Shown: positions 24,904-38,082, numbered from the stretch's first letter. The stretch: 64,000 bases of DNA from Atrina japonica (GCA_030159075.1 BROG01000530.1:460524-524523); one strand, 5' to 3'. Notes: generated by a model from the sequence alone, not told the origin. Program-made: numbers and translations.

Positions 24904-26721
24904 TAGATGTATGTTTCAATTATTACATGTACGCGTGTATATAAATATTTGTTGTCGGCAAATATATCCAATAATTCTTATGTATTTTCCCACATAATGA
25001 TACTGACCTCTTGTCGACCTTATATGATAATGCGACAGGTGTCATGAGATATTGTTAATTATCGCATATATCAGATGTAATCATTTTCAGTGGTTCAAAG
25101 TTGTACTCTATCAAGTATTTCTAGATATTTTATTGACTTCAGGCAGATTTTCATGCGAACCACATTGTCGTCAATGTGGATTTCATCAAAGAGTGTTTTT
25201 CTACATTCGTTTTGTTTGTATATGATTGTACACTTGTTACAGTGATACAAATGATCAGATTTATCAGTTATATTTATGCCAGTTGACATTATCAGACCTG
25301 CTAAAGTATTTATCTCTGAACCTCTTCACGTCTTTGTCATCATGTATAATCCAGGCCAAAGCAATATTTATTGCGGATTATTTTAACTGTATTAAGTTGC
25401 ATTGTATGTTTAATATAAAGTGTTTACATACACAATACATTTCGATTTATACAACACTGAAACCAGACCAAAATACACCTGACGTATCATATTTAAACTG
25501 ACAGCAATATATTTGGCGACGATAAGTATTAGGTATCTACGCGAGTGACAAATGTTGAAATAATAGAAACAAAATATATATGTTCTTTTTTTGTCAGACA
25601 GATGCTCGTGTAAATTAAATTTATAATACAACTAGAAAATCGCAAATAAGCAAAAGTATACGAGTTCATGACACATCCGGGTAAATTTTGTCATGTGTGC
25701 GTGTTTTGTTCATATGAATAATGATTGAAAATCACGTGAAATAAGACAATGATCTTCAAATGCCAAATAATTGAAACTATACTGATAACTGTTGATAATC
25801 ACTATTAACATAAGTCAATTTTTGATGAACTTCTGTCAATCATACCGCTGTCATTAAGTAACAATACAATTACTAAATTTACTTAAATTTGCAACACCAG
25901 TTTATCTATTATGTCAAAGAAATTCGGCAGTAGCAGACTTCAAGGTACAAATTAGTATTAATACTACGCGCTTGATTAAAGTGAGGGATCCGAAAACATC
26001 AAACTATCTTTTTAAAGAATATATTTATCATAATAATTCCTACATGAATGGACAAGGTACTTTCACAAATGCACAAATCTCTGTAAATCAATAATGTTTT
26101 TTTTAAATTAATTTATGACATTATTACGTCATGTCTAAAGATATGAGCCGAATCGTCGTGAAAAACAAGGTAATTTACGTTATATTTCCGGCGAGACATT
26201 GGAATGTGTGCAATTAATCGGGGAACAAGTTTAACACTAGAGCATTAAAATCGAATTTACAGGACATAAATGTACTATATGAATATTACACCCACACAAA
26301 TTTTGAACATAAAAAGACAAGAAACCATAATGATACATGCATCAGTACTACAGGAAAATCAAATATTTTTTTTCAATTAAGGAATAATGTCTGTTGTTTG
26401 AATAATAGAACAGGTAGGTATGTGGTGCTCTTGTTGTAATATGAAACAACTAATATATCGAAAACGCGTGGGAAACATGGGAAGTGGAATCAAGTTCCAA
26501 GGATGGGTAAACATTTTATGCCAACTGATGCCTCCCACTACGAGTCCATAGAAGAAATGTAAACAAGAAATGTGATATCTTTAAATATAAAATAATAGAA
26601 AATGAGAATGAAAATACCCTACCTTTATTGCATGCATGCTTAATGATACAGCTTGTATTACACGTAACGACATATTACAGTTGAATACAGAAAGTTCATC
26701 GGAACTACTTTTTAAATGGAA
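24904..26721. other. Intergenic DNA, nothing recognised
   Basis: No repeat, RNA gene or credible coding region recognised. Confidence 0.4.
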
Positions 26722-26803
26722 TTCCATTCATTCAAAATGTTTTATTACGTCATTTCCATTTATCAAATCATTTGATGACGTCATGATGTTTTGGAATGAA
26801 TGG
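26722..26803. mobile_element. Fold-back with TGACGTCA in one arm
   Basis: TTCCATTCATTCAAAATG with TTACGTCA (26722-26752) is inverted as TGACGTCATGATGTTTTGGA and ATGAATGG (26775-26803). The arms are about 29 bp with several mismatches and the loop about 22 bp. The right arm contains the CRE-type palindrome TGACGTCA. Confidence 0.65.
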
Positions 26804-28305
26804 TTCTTTGGTGTGAAAGGTGAATTGATTTTTTATATAAATATTTTTTTTGTCGTTTGTATATTTTTTGTTGATTTTTAATTTGAGTACACAATTAAAT
26901 AGATAAGGGGTATGTTATAGATACAAATCTACACGAATACTTCTATCCATTTTACCGGACCGGACGAAATCGTTGTAGCGGAAGGATCCAATCCAATCTG
27001 ATAATACGGATAGAGAGTGTAGTTATGCATATACATACACATATATTTAATATTGAACGGCTCATCAAAAATCCGAGTGTTGTTACATTGTGGAGTCTAA
27101 ATGTTATATGGGAAAGTCATATGAAGCTGTTATGAAATCCAGTATTCAATGATATTTCCCAATATCTTCACATGAAGACAACATGTCTGCTTTATCTTTA
27201 AAAAATGAAAATTGAGTACAAAATGCCATTAACAATGTCCGTATCGAACTCCATGCAGGTATGTTTGGAAATGGAGGAAAGCTGTTTTATCTAAAGGATT
27301 AGATACGTCTTTTAAGTTCAGCTGTCAAGTTGCGTAATACGCCATGTTCATTCATGCTATTTTCGTGTCGGTTTATGGGCACTGAATGCTTGGCTTCTTT
27401 TGTGATAATTGTACTAATATTGTGATATTGTCATAAATCTATATTTATCCATAAAACGACGGTTGTTATATGTCAAAAAATGTTCCAATAACTTTTTGTC
27501 ATATACAGCATGAAAATAATGTGCCTTTAAATTTAGATAATATATTAAATTGAAAAAAACCGTAAGAACATTTGATAAACCTGGCGTCATTTTAACTGAA
27601 CCACACAATCCAGTTGAAAAACGACCCATAACTGCCAGAATATAATATGTGGGAGTTTTATTTTCGTACACTGATGTGCACATAAATAATTTAACTTATC
27701 CTAAAATAAGATTTATATTAGATATATTACAAGATATAAAAATCTAAAGCGAAAGTTAGAAATAGATTGTTATTTTTCAGGTTACACTTAATGTATATTC
27801 ATTTGCCAGTTGTCAGATAAAGTCGGACTACATCAGTGTAAAAGTTATGTGTTGCGTTATATATATTATAAAAAGTTATTCTTTTGCCAACAAGCGACCA
27901 AAATATATTTATTTTCAAGACGATCATTTCGACTAGTAATACTTCATCAGTTGAGCACATTTTTTTAAAAAAAATGTCTCTTTCCGAAATAGAAAGTGGT
28001 ATAGTACAAGGTCAAGTATTGAACCTAAAGGTATTGCACAATCTGCCTAAGAATAACCACGTAAAATGACCGAGGTTTGAATTTAAATGGAAATATCTGT
28101 CCGAAATATTACCACAGGGGACTCATCAGAAGTGACAATGACACAGTTGTTCTAGATATTATAAACATAATGTCACAGTTATTGTTTGTAAAAAGAAAAG
28201 AAAAACAATTGTTCAAGGCAAAACTACTTTTTCACATGATATTGCACGGACACGGAGAAAAAAACAGCTATGGCTTACTTTGCTATATATTCAAACTACG
28301 TCTCG
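26804..28305. other. Intergenic DNA, nothing recognised
   Basis: No feature recognised. The frame starting near 28077 lacks an early ATG and runs into the degenerate repeat to the right. Confidence 0.4.
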
Positions 28306-28750
28306 TATTATATTGCATTTGCAACTTCTCAGCCAAGTCCAAGCTTATATATCCTTTATTATTGAACAAGTGTGATTTCGGCCTCAAATACTTAAATATT
28401 ATGTCATATGATAATTTGCACACGCAATCGCTCATTTTACAAATGCAAGATAATAATGTCCCATGATATTATAACTACAACCTGTCAACCAAAGGACACC
28501 CGGCCGGTGAAACCGAACTACTTTGGTACATAATATTGCAAATGCAACCTCCCACCCTGAATGCTTAACTATTCTGTCATTTGACATTGTACATGCAACA
28601 TTTCGACCAACTGCTTTTGCTATATGGAATTTCACATTGAACCTCTCGACCACAGAGAATCAACGTCTATGTCATTGTCTGATTTCATTGCATATGCAAC
28701 CTCTTGGTAACGGAGGCCTAGCTTTTATGTCACTTGATCCTAAACACTTT
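28306..28750. repeat. Degenerate ~50-bp tandem repeat
   Basis: A motif near CATTGCATATGCAACCTCTC, followed by a variable stretch and CTTATGTCATT, recurs with erosion near 28312, 28440, 28535, 28587, 28633 and 28689. Later copies are spaced about 45-55 bp. Similarity is modest, so copy number and limits are approximate. Confidence 0.55.
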
Positions 28751-29141
28751 GTAACTCTATACACATCGTCTCCGTTTTTTTTATAAACTTGGGAGATAAA
28801 GAATATGTTCCTGTTAATACTCTAGCTTGTTACAATGGTGTTTACGTATAGTACACATCAATCATACTAAATGTGTTTGAAAGGAAACAAATACACATGT
28901 GTATATTCAGGGTTTTCATATATTTGAAGCAGATGACAAGTGACTGATACTTTTTTATGTGAAACTGAAAGTGGAGTTATCTTACTCCGTCACCTGGAAT
29001 CTTCAGTAGGAATTCTCACACCATGCATGCATACTATCTCTTCAGAGTAAGCTAGGACAACCTTTTAACTATTGTCATATCATTGTCTTTATTATAAAGT
29101 ACATATTCTATATATTTCATCTTACGCTAATATCAAATCAA
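28751..29141. other. Intergenic DNA, nothing recognised
   Basis: No feature recognised. Confidence 0.4.
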
Positions 29142-29281
29142 AAGTAGTAGTAGTAATAGTAAAGGAAGTAGAAGTAGTAGAAATAATAGTAGACGTGGTA
29201 GAAGTAGATGTAGTAGAACAAGAAGTAGTAGTAGTAGAAGTAGTAGTAGTAGAAGTAGTAGTAGTAGAAGTAGTAGTAGTA

Positions 29282-29312
<31 letters not shown>

Positions 29313-29682
29313 AAGTAGTAGTAGTAGTAGCAGCAGAAGTAGTAGTAGTAATAGTAGTAGTAGTAGTACTTGTTGTAGTTGTAGTAGTAGTAGTAGTAGT
29401 AGTAGAAGTAGTTGTAGTAGTAGTAATAGTAGTTTTAGTAGTTGTAGTAGTAGTAGTAGTAGTAGTAGTAGAAGTAGTAATAGTAGTTTTAGTAGTTGTA
29501 GTAGTAGTTGTAATAGTAGTTGTAGTTGTGGTTGTAGTAGTAGTAGTTGCAGTAGTAGTAGTTGCAGTAGTAGTAGTAGTTGTAGTAGTATTTGTTGTTG
29601 TAGTAGTAGTTGTTGTAGTAGTAGTAGTCGTAGTACTAGACGTAGTAGTAATAGTAGTTTTTGTTGTTGTTTTTGTTGCTGT
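29142..29682. repeat. 540-bp imperfect (TAG)n trinucleotide repeat
   Basis: The tract is almost entirely TAG/AGT/GTA-phase trinucleotides with AAG, TTG, CAG and AAT interruptions that keep the three-base phase. Interruptions shift from AAG-rich on the left to TTG-rich on the right. One frame reads poly-Val and the opposite strand reads poly-Thr. Neither is plausible as a protein. Confidence 0.95.
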
Positions 29683-30777
29683 AAACGAAGGCGGGAAAAT
29701 ATGTGTTGTCACAAAGTATAGTTCCTCCACTTCCTGTGATTAGATGAATTATTCGTAACCACATTTTCTTGTGACCTATATTTTACAGGGTTCAATGATT
29801 TTTAATCTCTGCACAGCCTCCTTTGGACACCAATGTCACAATTGTCTGATATCTTCCACAATCACACAACTCTTCGTACACAAGCAAGACATTTATACAG
29901 CAAACTGTGGGGCAACAACAGACAGTTTACGCAAAACAACACCGTCATCTATTTTTACCGCGGAAGATAAAAGATGTGCAAAGAGTTCGTTAATGTCAAG
30001 TATATCGTAATTTCATTTTTCGAATAAATACTGCATATGCGTTGATAAACAAGCCCGTTAATCTTGCGGTAGGCGGGATGTCATATATATTATATGGATA
30101 TCCAGATAACGGCAGGAACGGCGAAAACTGTCATGTTGATTGTCCGTTGTTTGTGTGTTTACAGCATTGTTACATAATTATCAATATCTGTTAGAATCCA
30201 GAGTCTCATTTCTGATCTAAATTACACATTTATACATTTTGTAGAGTGGCTAACTAATTGATTAAAATCATAAACAAATCAACTGTGATAAGCCAATTTT
30301 ATATGCCCATGCCTTTTATGTATCGTGTGATGCGCATTGATAATTATTTAGTTTATACAATAACAACTCAGCTTTTTGTAACAAATTATTATATAAGGTA
30401 AGCGGTTTTTAAGCCATGCACATGTAATTTACTGGCAGACTTTGATTAACAGGAATCTGGTCAAAGCAAACAGAGTATATTAACTAATTGTCGCGATTCC
30501 ACACATTAGAATCGACAGTAAAGCAATCACTGCAATATTGTATATCAAGAACGAAGACTGAATTGCCAGTTATTGTGAAAAGCAACAATTTGAAATATAA
30601 GTTAATCTTAAAACCACATTCCGGGGAGTAATGTTCATAAGTAGACTTTTCTGTACTCAGTTAATACGTATTTGCATGATCTTTCGTCGTATGTTTAAGG
30701 TCCTATTCCAACTAATTAGGTAATTAATCGTGGGAAACATCGGGCACATCGATCTATTTATAAAATCTTAAAATAAT
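29683..30777. other. Intergenic DNA, no firm feature
   Basis: An open frame at 29771-30010 has no recognisable domain. No repeats seen. Confidence 0.4.
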
Positions 30778-30862
30778 ATGATGATGACGCGAAATCGAAA
30801 ACGAGACTGCGTGAAAATTGAAACAAACCCTTCAAATGACAAGTTCCGACAGAAACGTATCG
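30778..30862 (+). CDS. Possible 5' coding exon, unknown gene
   Basis: Three ATG codons in a row open a frame of 28 codons, rich in Arg and Lys and ending FRQKRI. It runs into CG followed by GTAAGT, a consensus splice donor at 30863. Reading on past the donor meets a stop at once, which is what a real exon end would show. No downstream exon was found by eye, and such a match can occur by chance in 64 kb. The protein is not recognised. Confidence 0.15.
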
Positions 30863-31082
30863 GTAAGTAAAAAGTATCTTTACTCACTGAATTATGCACT
30901 TCTTACATATCAATCCATAAAAATACTATACAGGCTATCAGAATCAATTGTTTTGATGCAGTTAAGCGACTGTCGTAGCAAAAAAAATGTATTATTTATC
31001 AAAATGTGAATGACCATGTGAAAGTATCAAGGACGTTGACGTACGAATACAATGGTTGCCAATTTCTCGATAGATTTTATAT

Positions 31083-31388
31083 TCAGCTCTGACCGCAGAG
31101 TTCTCCATCTGTAATGTTTTGTCCCAAGTGCAATCGTTTTATGCTCCTTCGCATAGTATTGTTTCTTGCGTTTTTTCCCATGTCACCTAAGATTTTTGTC
31201 ACAACAATTCTATGTGTTTTTGTTTTTCTCGCCATATTGCTTCTGATTCGTGGGTCACGTGGTTGCGCTCTGTAATAACTAGGGCGAAATTTGCACGTTC
31301 GTACTTCAGAGAAAATTAAAGAATTCCTACGGAATCCCCCTAATAACTCGATTAATACATCGAATTTTTTAAAGTTTTTGTTTTTCAT
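31083..31388 (-). CDS. Orphan ORF, 101 codons, unknown
   Basis: ATG-initiated frame, basic in composition. An internal ATGGCG at 31235, preceded within 30 bp by CACGTG (31257-31262), resembles a Pol II first-exon start and would give a 50-residue product beginning MARKTKTHR. No domain is recognised, no partner exon is visible and no poly(A) context was established. It could be chance. Confidence 0.15.
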   Translation of the reverse strand: MKNKNFKKFDVLIELLGGFRRNSLIFSEVRTCKFRPSYYRAQPRDPRIRSNMARKTKTHRIVVTKILGDMGKNARNNTMRRSIKRLHLGQNITDGELCGQS

Positions 31389-33796
31389 TTTCGTCGGCTA
31401 GGACTGGTTTTCTAAAGAAAATGTCAAAAATTACAATAACTTCCCGAAAATTACAATAAGGTCTTCGGAATGTGACGAATATGATACCATTTCTAATACT
31501 GCATTATGGTATTTTACGTAATTTGTTTCCAGGGAACTTTATGGCAACATAGTACATAGTTTATCCTTTCTCTACACGTTTGGGGAACCACGCATATATT
31601 CAGACATAAATACATGTAGTGATGAATGTATGCAAATTGTGCGTATTGAAAAGGTTACTATAAAATTTAAGATTAAACGATAATGTTAAGATTTATGATT
31701 TGCAAAAACAGAATAACAGTATAAGCTTCACATTCGGCAAATACATTTTGTGTTTATTTGTCCATTTCCATCGCACAATCTACATGCGATATACGGGGGA
31801 ATAACACTTACTCTCAGCATTATACATCAAGGGGCTAAGCACTTGTCAGTGACACTCGGGAAAAAATGCCTGCAATCTTTAATATAATTCGTCGCCGGAT
31901 TACTTAATGGATTTGCAATTCACTATAAATTCTGAGGGGAATATTTAAGAAGTTTACAGTTGGCTACAAATATGCCTTGTGAGATCAAATAGAGAGTTCT
32001 CTCGATTGTTGACTGTCACGTTCATTTGAATGAGATGTTTACATTGATCACTTAGAATGCACTGTGATACGAGTATGTGATATACATTGTCTACCTCAAT
32101 ATACTGAAATGTGTAGAAAATTTACACTTACCTATCTCAAAACACATCGGATTTGGAATATCCCGATAGCTCTCTTTAATTACCCTTTGATTTTACTAAA
32201 TAACCACACATAACATATCTAAAAATTGCAAATAATTGAAATTATGATGTCCCCCAAAACATATTTACAATCAAAGGTAGGTATCCTCATGGGTTTTCAT
32301 TTTATTTTTTCTTGGGTATTTTAGGTATTACAGTATAGTTTTTGATTTGAACAGCAATTCCTTGCCATTCAACGAACTTAAGTATCCAGAATCAATGACC
32401 TCTATCTCGATAGAACAGCAAACTCAGAGAAGATCGCCATATTGTGCCTTTCTTGAAATACATTTTGTTTGGACTAATTTAATCTATTTATATGAAATTT
32501 GATAATTTTCATTAACAATACCAAAGTTACACAAATGCTCAAAACATGATATATAAAATAAACGCAACACATATTACCGGAAATGTTGTAATATGACAGA
32601 ACGAGAGTCTTCTAAAGCAGTCAGCCCGCATTCTGGAACTGCTATCTGTAATGGACATGACCCTCTAGCCAGAAAAGAATGCTTTCTTTATCCTTCATAC
32701 TTTTCATCACAGTTCTAGAGTGATACCTTGTTAATGTCGAGACTTTGCATGACACAGTTTAATTCACCGACTTTGTATACCGTCTCCTGATATACTTTGG
32801 TATGGATAAGCCTTGTAATTCTGTTATGTGTACTTCATCACACATTTACCTCATGCTCTGTGAGTCTGAGGTCTATCAAGATTCAAAATGATATGAAGAC
32901 ATCTTACTAAGCAGAAGACAACACACAGTTATGCATGAGATTACTTTTCACTGTCTGTATATTTTAATGTCCAGTGTGGTGGAATGGATCTAATGACCTT
33001 TTGCAAAAGAATAAAGGAGGTAATGTGAATGACACTTTGTTTGGTCTTAAACAAAGCATGTCTTCTAAGAACTGAAAGTCTTCAGTGTTAGGTTCTAATC
33101 AACTCAACAATATTATCATCGGGGTTAGCGTTTTACATTGGCATTAATGTTGTTTAAAGGTATAAATGATAACTTAGCCTCCATTTTCATTGCAACCAAG
33201 AACGGTTGTGTATCCATTTCCGATAGTTTGGAAGTTTGAAAAATTCTGGAATTGGAATTCTTTTCAAACTAGAGAAACTGTTTTGAGGCATGATAACGAA
33301 AAATTCGTCTACGTATGTATTTTGGTGCTGGCAAGGTACATAGATGACTAGTAGGGCACGCATCTATACACGTTTGTTAAATGTTATGTGTTGTGATACT
33401 GAATCAAGCAAACTTTGTCCATTCATAGGTTACTTACTTTAAAAACATTGTGATTTGTCATCATCACGACTTGGACCTTGCCGGTTTTAATTGAACTCGA
33501 CAAGTAATAAGATAAAAATCATATCAGGCAATGTAGTTGATACATGAAGCTTCAGTTCGTGTACTCCTAAACAGTTCTTAAAGATTCAATGGAGCATACC
33601 TCTATTTGGCTTCCATGTCGTTGACTCAGCTGTTTCCAGAAATGACAAATGTAACCATGCTTCTACAGAACTTGTTGACGTGTATTTCAGCGAAGTAATC
33701 TGAACAGCCAGGACCCAGTCATAATCAGGTCATGGTTCTACATAGTGCTTGAACAGAAGAAACTACAGTGTAACAATCGAGTTCATGAATTCTTAA
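31389..33796. other. Intergenic DNA, nothing recognised
   Basis: 2.4 kb without repeats, RNA genes or convincing frames. Confidence 0.4.
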
Positions 33797-34049
33797 GGGG
33801 GCCCCCGGGACCGAGTGATTAAAGCATCGCACTTTAAGCAATGAAGGGTCTAACGTTTTTTCATCACAGGTTCGAGTCCTGTAGGAGCCTAGACTGATTT
33901 TGTACAAATGATTGCCAGTTTACTTGTGGAAGGCCCATGGTCTCTTCCTGTGTACAATTTAACCGGATTCTTCACTTCCCTACCATTAAAAACTGGCCGC
34001 CGTGATATAACGAAACAATTATTGTGTAGGGTAAAACACCAACAAAACA
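33797..34049 (+). mobile_element. tRNA-derived SINE, second family
   Basis: The tRNA-like head starts GGGGCCCCCGGGACCGAGTG, with A-box GACCGAGTGATTAAAGC at 33809 and an excellent B-box GGTTCGAGTCC at 33869. The body includes GGCCCATGGTCTCTTCCTGT. The tail has GGCCGCCGTGATATAACGAA and ends with CACCAACAAAACA. The head resembles a Ser/Leu-type tRNA. The tail differs from that of the family at 42801, so this is a separate SINE type. Confidence 0.8.
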
Positions 34050-34068
34050 GTGAGTATATCTAGATAAT

Positions 34069-34198
34069 AAATGGTTAGTGTCTTAAAATGCAGGTTGTAT
34101 TTGGACGAGGGTTAAGAAAAACGACACTGGCGCGATATAGTGTCGTTTTTCTGACCAGAGTTAAAAATACAACCTGTATCTTAAGATACTAACCATCT
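34069..34198. mobile_element. 130-bp hairpin, 60-bp arms, 10-bp loop
   Basis: The left arm 34069-34128 (ATGGTTAGTGTCTTAAAATG to AAAACGACACT) matches the reverse complement of 34139-34198 at about 80-85 percent, with GGCGCGATAT as loop. The inner 15 bp of each arm, AGAAAAACGACACT, are perfect. It is a MITE or other fold-back element directly upstream of the 38-bp repeat array. Confidence 0.85.
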
Positions 34199-34204
34199 AT
34201 ACTG

Positions 34205-34413
34205 TTATCCTGTAACCTATTAATGCTTCTGAATTAATTAATGTTGCAATTGCAATGTATTGAAAACAATATGGGCGACGTCACCAATAAACAATAAATT
34301 CAACGTCACCAGACAGAAAAAAATCCCGTGTTTGATATACGTCAATGACCGAATACAGCTATGATGTATTCAGCAACTGGTTTACGATACTTCCGGCCTT
34401 AGTTACAGGATAA
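34205..34413. mobile_element. Possible short TIR element feeding the 38-bp array
   Basis: TTATCCTGTAAC at 34205-34216 is exactly inverted as GTTACAGGATAA at 34402-34413. The right copy lies inside the first unit of the 38-bp array, as if the array grew by amplification of one end of this element. Only 12 bp of termini are matched. Confidence 0.45.
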
Positions 34414-34759
34414 AATGATATACGATACTTCCGGCCTTAGTTACAGGATAAAATGATATACGATACTTCCGGCCTTAGTTACAGGATAAAATGATATACG
34501 ATACTTCCGGCCTTAGTTAAAGGATAAAATGATACACGATACGTCCGGCCTTAGTTACAGGATAAAATGATACACGATACGTCCGGCCTTTGTTACAGGA
34601 TAAAATGATATACGATACTTCCGGCCTTAGTTACAGGATAAAATGATACACGATACTTCCGGCCTTAGTTACAGGATAAAATGATACACGATACGTCCGG
34701 CCTTAGTTACAGGATAAAATGATATACGATACTTCCGGCCTTAGTTACAAGATAAAATG
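34383..34759. repeat. 38-bp tandem array, 10 copies
   Basis: The unit ACTTCCGGCCTTAGTTACAG, then GATAAAATGATATACGAT, has an exact period of 38 bp. Sites vary as ACTTCC or ACGTCC and ATATAC or ACACAC in mixed combinations, implying exchange between copies. The last copy is truncated at GATAAAATG. Confidence 0.97.
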
Positions 34760-35825
34760 TATTCTAAAGGGTTATTTTGTTTTTGTGTCCATTTTACAAA
34801 ATGCATAATGACTTTTTGAGTTTTACTGACTTGAATCACAGAGTTATATGAAATGGTTATTGATACAAGAAAAATATTACGATACGGTATATATGTCGTC
34901 TCTGTAATAAACATCCATTAAAATTATCATATCCAAAGCTTAATGTCGTATCTACAGTTCTATTATAAGTTTCCTTTGAATAGCTTACTGGTATTAGATG
35001 TTCTGGCTTTGAACTTAGGTTATAATGGTTAAAAGAAACTTCAACTAATATGTTAGTCATTTAATATGTATATCAACATAATTCATTTTTGCAGTTTGTA
35101 GTAAGCAAATATTTAGTAAAACCGACATTTTTAATACAAAATGTTATGTTCATTTCTTTTCTTGTTTACTTTTTTTTTTAAAAAGTCGCGTGTTATTTTA
35201 AAGATGAACAATAGGAAAGTCGAAATGATTTAATTTAAAGGCTATGAAATGTATTATGCTATAATTGATTCACAGAGGCATAATATTTGGTTTGATGTAT
35301 ATTTACATATCGTCAGATAGCATATGATTTATTACGATATTAGATATTTTAAGTCGATTTTCCAGTCAAATCAATGTCACCTTTAGATAAAATATGATTA
35401 AAACCCGACTCCATATATCTACACTGTGCTGTACATAACATTCCATCGAATTGTCACGAGTTTGGAATTTAAGTCTGAGTAGCTATTCTAGTTCTCTTTT
35501 CATACACTTAATATAATGCATTCAGAGATGTTTTCCGTTTCGTAGCACCAAAATATAATTGGCAATTCAACTGTTTTAGTAATATTATTCAGAATAAATA
35601 AGAACACAATTGTGTATTACATATTTTCAAATGAAGTATAATACTATAGAAAGGAAATAAGAGACAATCTGGGAAAATTTACGCGAAAACACTGCATCGT
35701 AAAAGGGTTCATGTTAAGTGGAACTATTTTGTAATATCTTGGGTCGATGAATAAAATGAAACCAGGTTGCACGAAGTGTCTAATGACTTCCATAAATATT
35801 AGGTAATTGTGCAATCTTGTCCATA
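34760..35825. other. Intergenic DNA, nothing recognised
   Basis: AT-rich with no recognisable feature. Confidence 0.4.
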
Positions 35826-35987
<162 letters not shown>

Positions 35988-36408
35988 TGTGTATTTTGTG
36001 AAAGTAGCAGACAAATAGGAACGTAGATCGACAAAGATGAATGTATTTTATACCTATCAAAGTTAAACTGTTGCTAACAGTTACACGTGTAAGGCTAATG
36101 GTAGCAGTTTCACCGGAATATGATTCGTGACACTTCTTTCGATAAATACATTTTGTGGATAATTTTACTGACGTATTTGTAGATCAACGTGTTCATCTAA
36201 TGCTACATGTATAAGAAATAAGGAGAATTTTGTTAAGTATAATCGGTTATTGGTTTTTGTCTTTTAAAATATATGTCTGAAGTAATGCTCAGTTAATAAT
36301 GCGTTTTACTACTTTAATCACTTTTTGCAGTAATAATGATTTATAGAAAGCATGCTAAAGGTTTGAGAAAATACATTTTGTCTCCATTAGAACCCACCCT
36401 CTCAATCG

Positions 36409-36453
36409 AAACACATATACACACACATACACGCACACATACACACACACACC
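36409..36453. repeat. Interrupted (CA)n microsatellite
   Basis: About 45 bp of CA with several TA and CG interruptions. Confidence 0.9.
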
Positions 36454-38082
36454 AGAGATGATTTGAATACATGTGCACGTACCTTTCTTTTGTCTTTGCT
36501 TTATAAATGATGTTTTAAAGTTTGGGAATTCCTCTACTATGATCAACTGATATATCTGCTTTCATCAAATGATTCATTTCTTGCATAGATTGAGAGCACA
36601 GGTGCGATAATTAATTGTATGACTAAAAGCTTAAATTCGTATTTGAATTAAGCACATATCGAAGTGTTATGTTTCACTAAATAAATCCACAGAGGAAACT
36701 TACCTCGTTTTGTATTTCCCACAATCATCAAGTATATATAAACTCTATAATCTTGTATCACACATGCTGTTATACATCACTGAATTTTGAGATCCGAAAT
36801 AAAATATTTTAGGTTTCTACCAGTGGTAATTTCAGGTACATGTATTTTACATACTCGAACTTCCTGGCTCCTGAAGTTTTGTTTTGAAATCCACACAACG
36901 ACAAAGGTATACTTTGTCAATATTAGAGGTATCCGCAAACCATAAAATATGTTAAAAATCAACACCTTTTATTTGTACAAGACAGACTATAACATACAAC
37001 ACAAGAATAAACACCGTTTACATCTGATTGGTATACAATTCAAGCCACACATAAAGGGTTGCCTAATGGTATAGGCACTTCTCCAAAATAATTAGGTACA
37101 GGTGAGTTCACAAATGAATGTGCATCAACGTGTTTTGTCCCCACTTAATAATTACAACATGATGTGTCAACCATACGTAGCTGATAAGTGCATTACAGGG
37201 TAGTAAACATGTGTAATGTTAAAGGTGTAATACTTTACTGAAATTATCAGCGATAAAATTCAGAAGTGTGTACAGAGATATTGCGTGCATAATGTAATAA
37301 CGTAAACCTGTAAGCGGAGAATGGCTTCTTTTAAATATGAATTACATTAAAACTGCATTTAACGAGATAAGATTTATATTATATTCAAGTAGTTCATTAG
37401 TGTATAATAGAGTATCAAATACCGCTCAAAGTAAATGCTCTAGACGTCTAGCTGGCCCTTGCATTGTCAGTGAAGTTTATTCCTATTTTATAAGCTTTAG
37501 GTTTACTATTATTTATAGAGTAGGAAATAATCTGGTTTATCATTAAAAAGGATCAGTTTACGTAATGTTTGCTGCTTAATGTATCTCACTGATAATATGT
37601 CGGTATGTCTTGCTTTCCTATCCCAATATATGTTGTATCAAAAGTATCAGGGAGAATGCTGCATATCTAAAAGTACATTTCTCTAGTCATCAGATACTCC
37701 AAATCACCAATGGGCATATCATCGCATAGTAAACTTCACATCATGGTAATACATTACAGTTTGTCAGTGATGTAAAAGTGGCGCGTGCAGGATAAACACA
37801 TCTCGGTGAGAAGCTGTTTGATGACAATTCTAATTAATATATGCAATAGAAGTACAAAGTGTTGCATCTTTTAAACAAAATAACAAGGATTTCAATATAC
37901 GATTCATCACAAAACTAATTATGTCTTGAAAGTAAACAAAGACATGATCTGGGATACATGAAAGGTAAATATGATATCGATCAATGTCGTATAGATTGAT
38001 AGTTGAAATAAACTTAAAGAAATGATAAATTCTGATCTCCAAAAGATAAAAAAAAGCAGCCAATCACATGATTTATGGTATA
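36454..38082. other. Intergenic DNA with one duplicated segment
   Basis: A segment at 37383-37420 (TTCAAGTAGTTCATTAGTGT then ATAATA) recurs at 38082-38115 beside a tRNA-like SINE. Otherwise nothing was recognised. Confidence 0.45.

Noticed and set aside
28077..28466. 129-codon open frame
   Set aside because: The apparent start is not ATG, the first ATG is about 30 codons in, the right part overlaps a degenerate tandem repeat, and there is no motif.
29072..29743. 223-codon poly-Val ORF and 202-codon poly-Thr ORF
   Set aside because: Both are readings of one TAG trinucleotide repeat on opposite strands, with no non-repeat domain.
33797..33900. Possible functional tRNA gene (good A- and B-box)
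   Set aside because: No acceptor stem closes, and the sequence continues into a SINE body and tail. The heads at 2779, 38083, 41216, 42801 and 47860 were rejected for the same reason.
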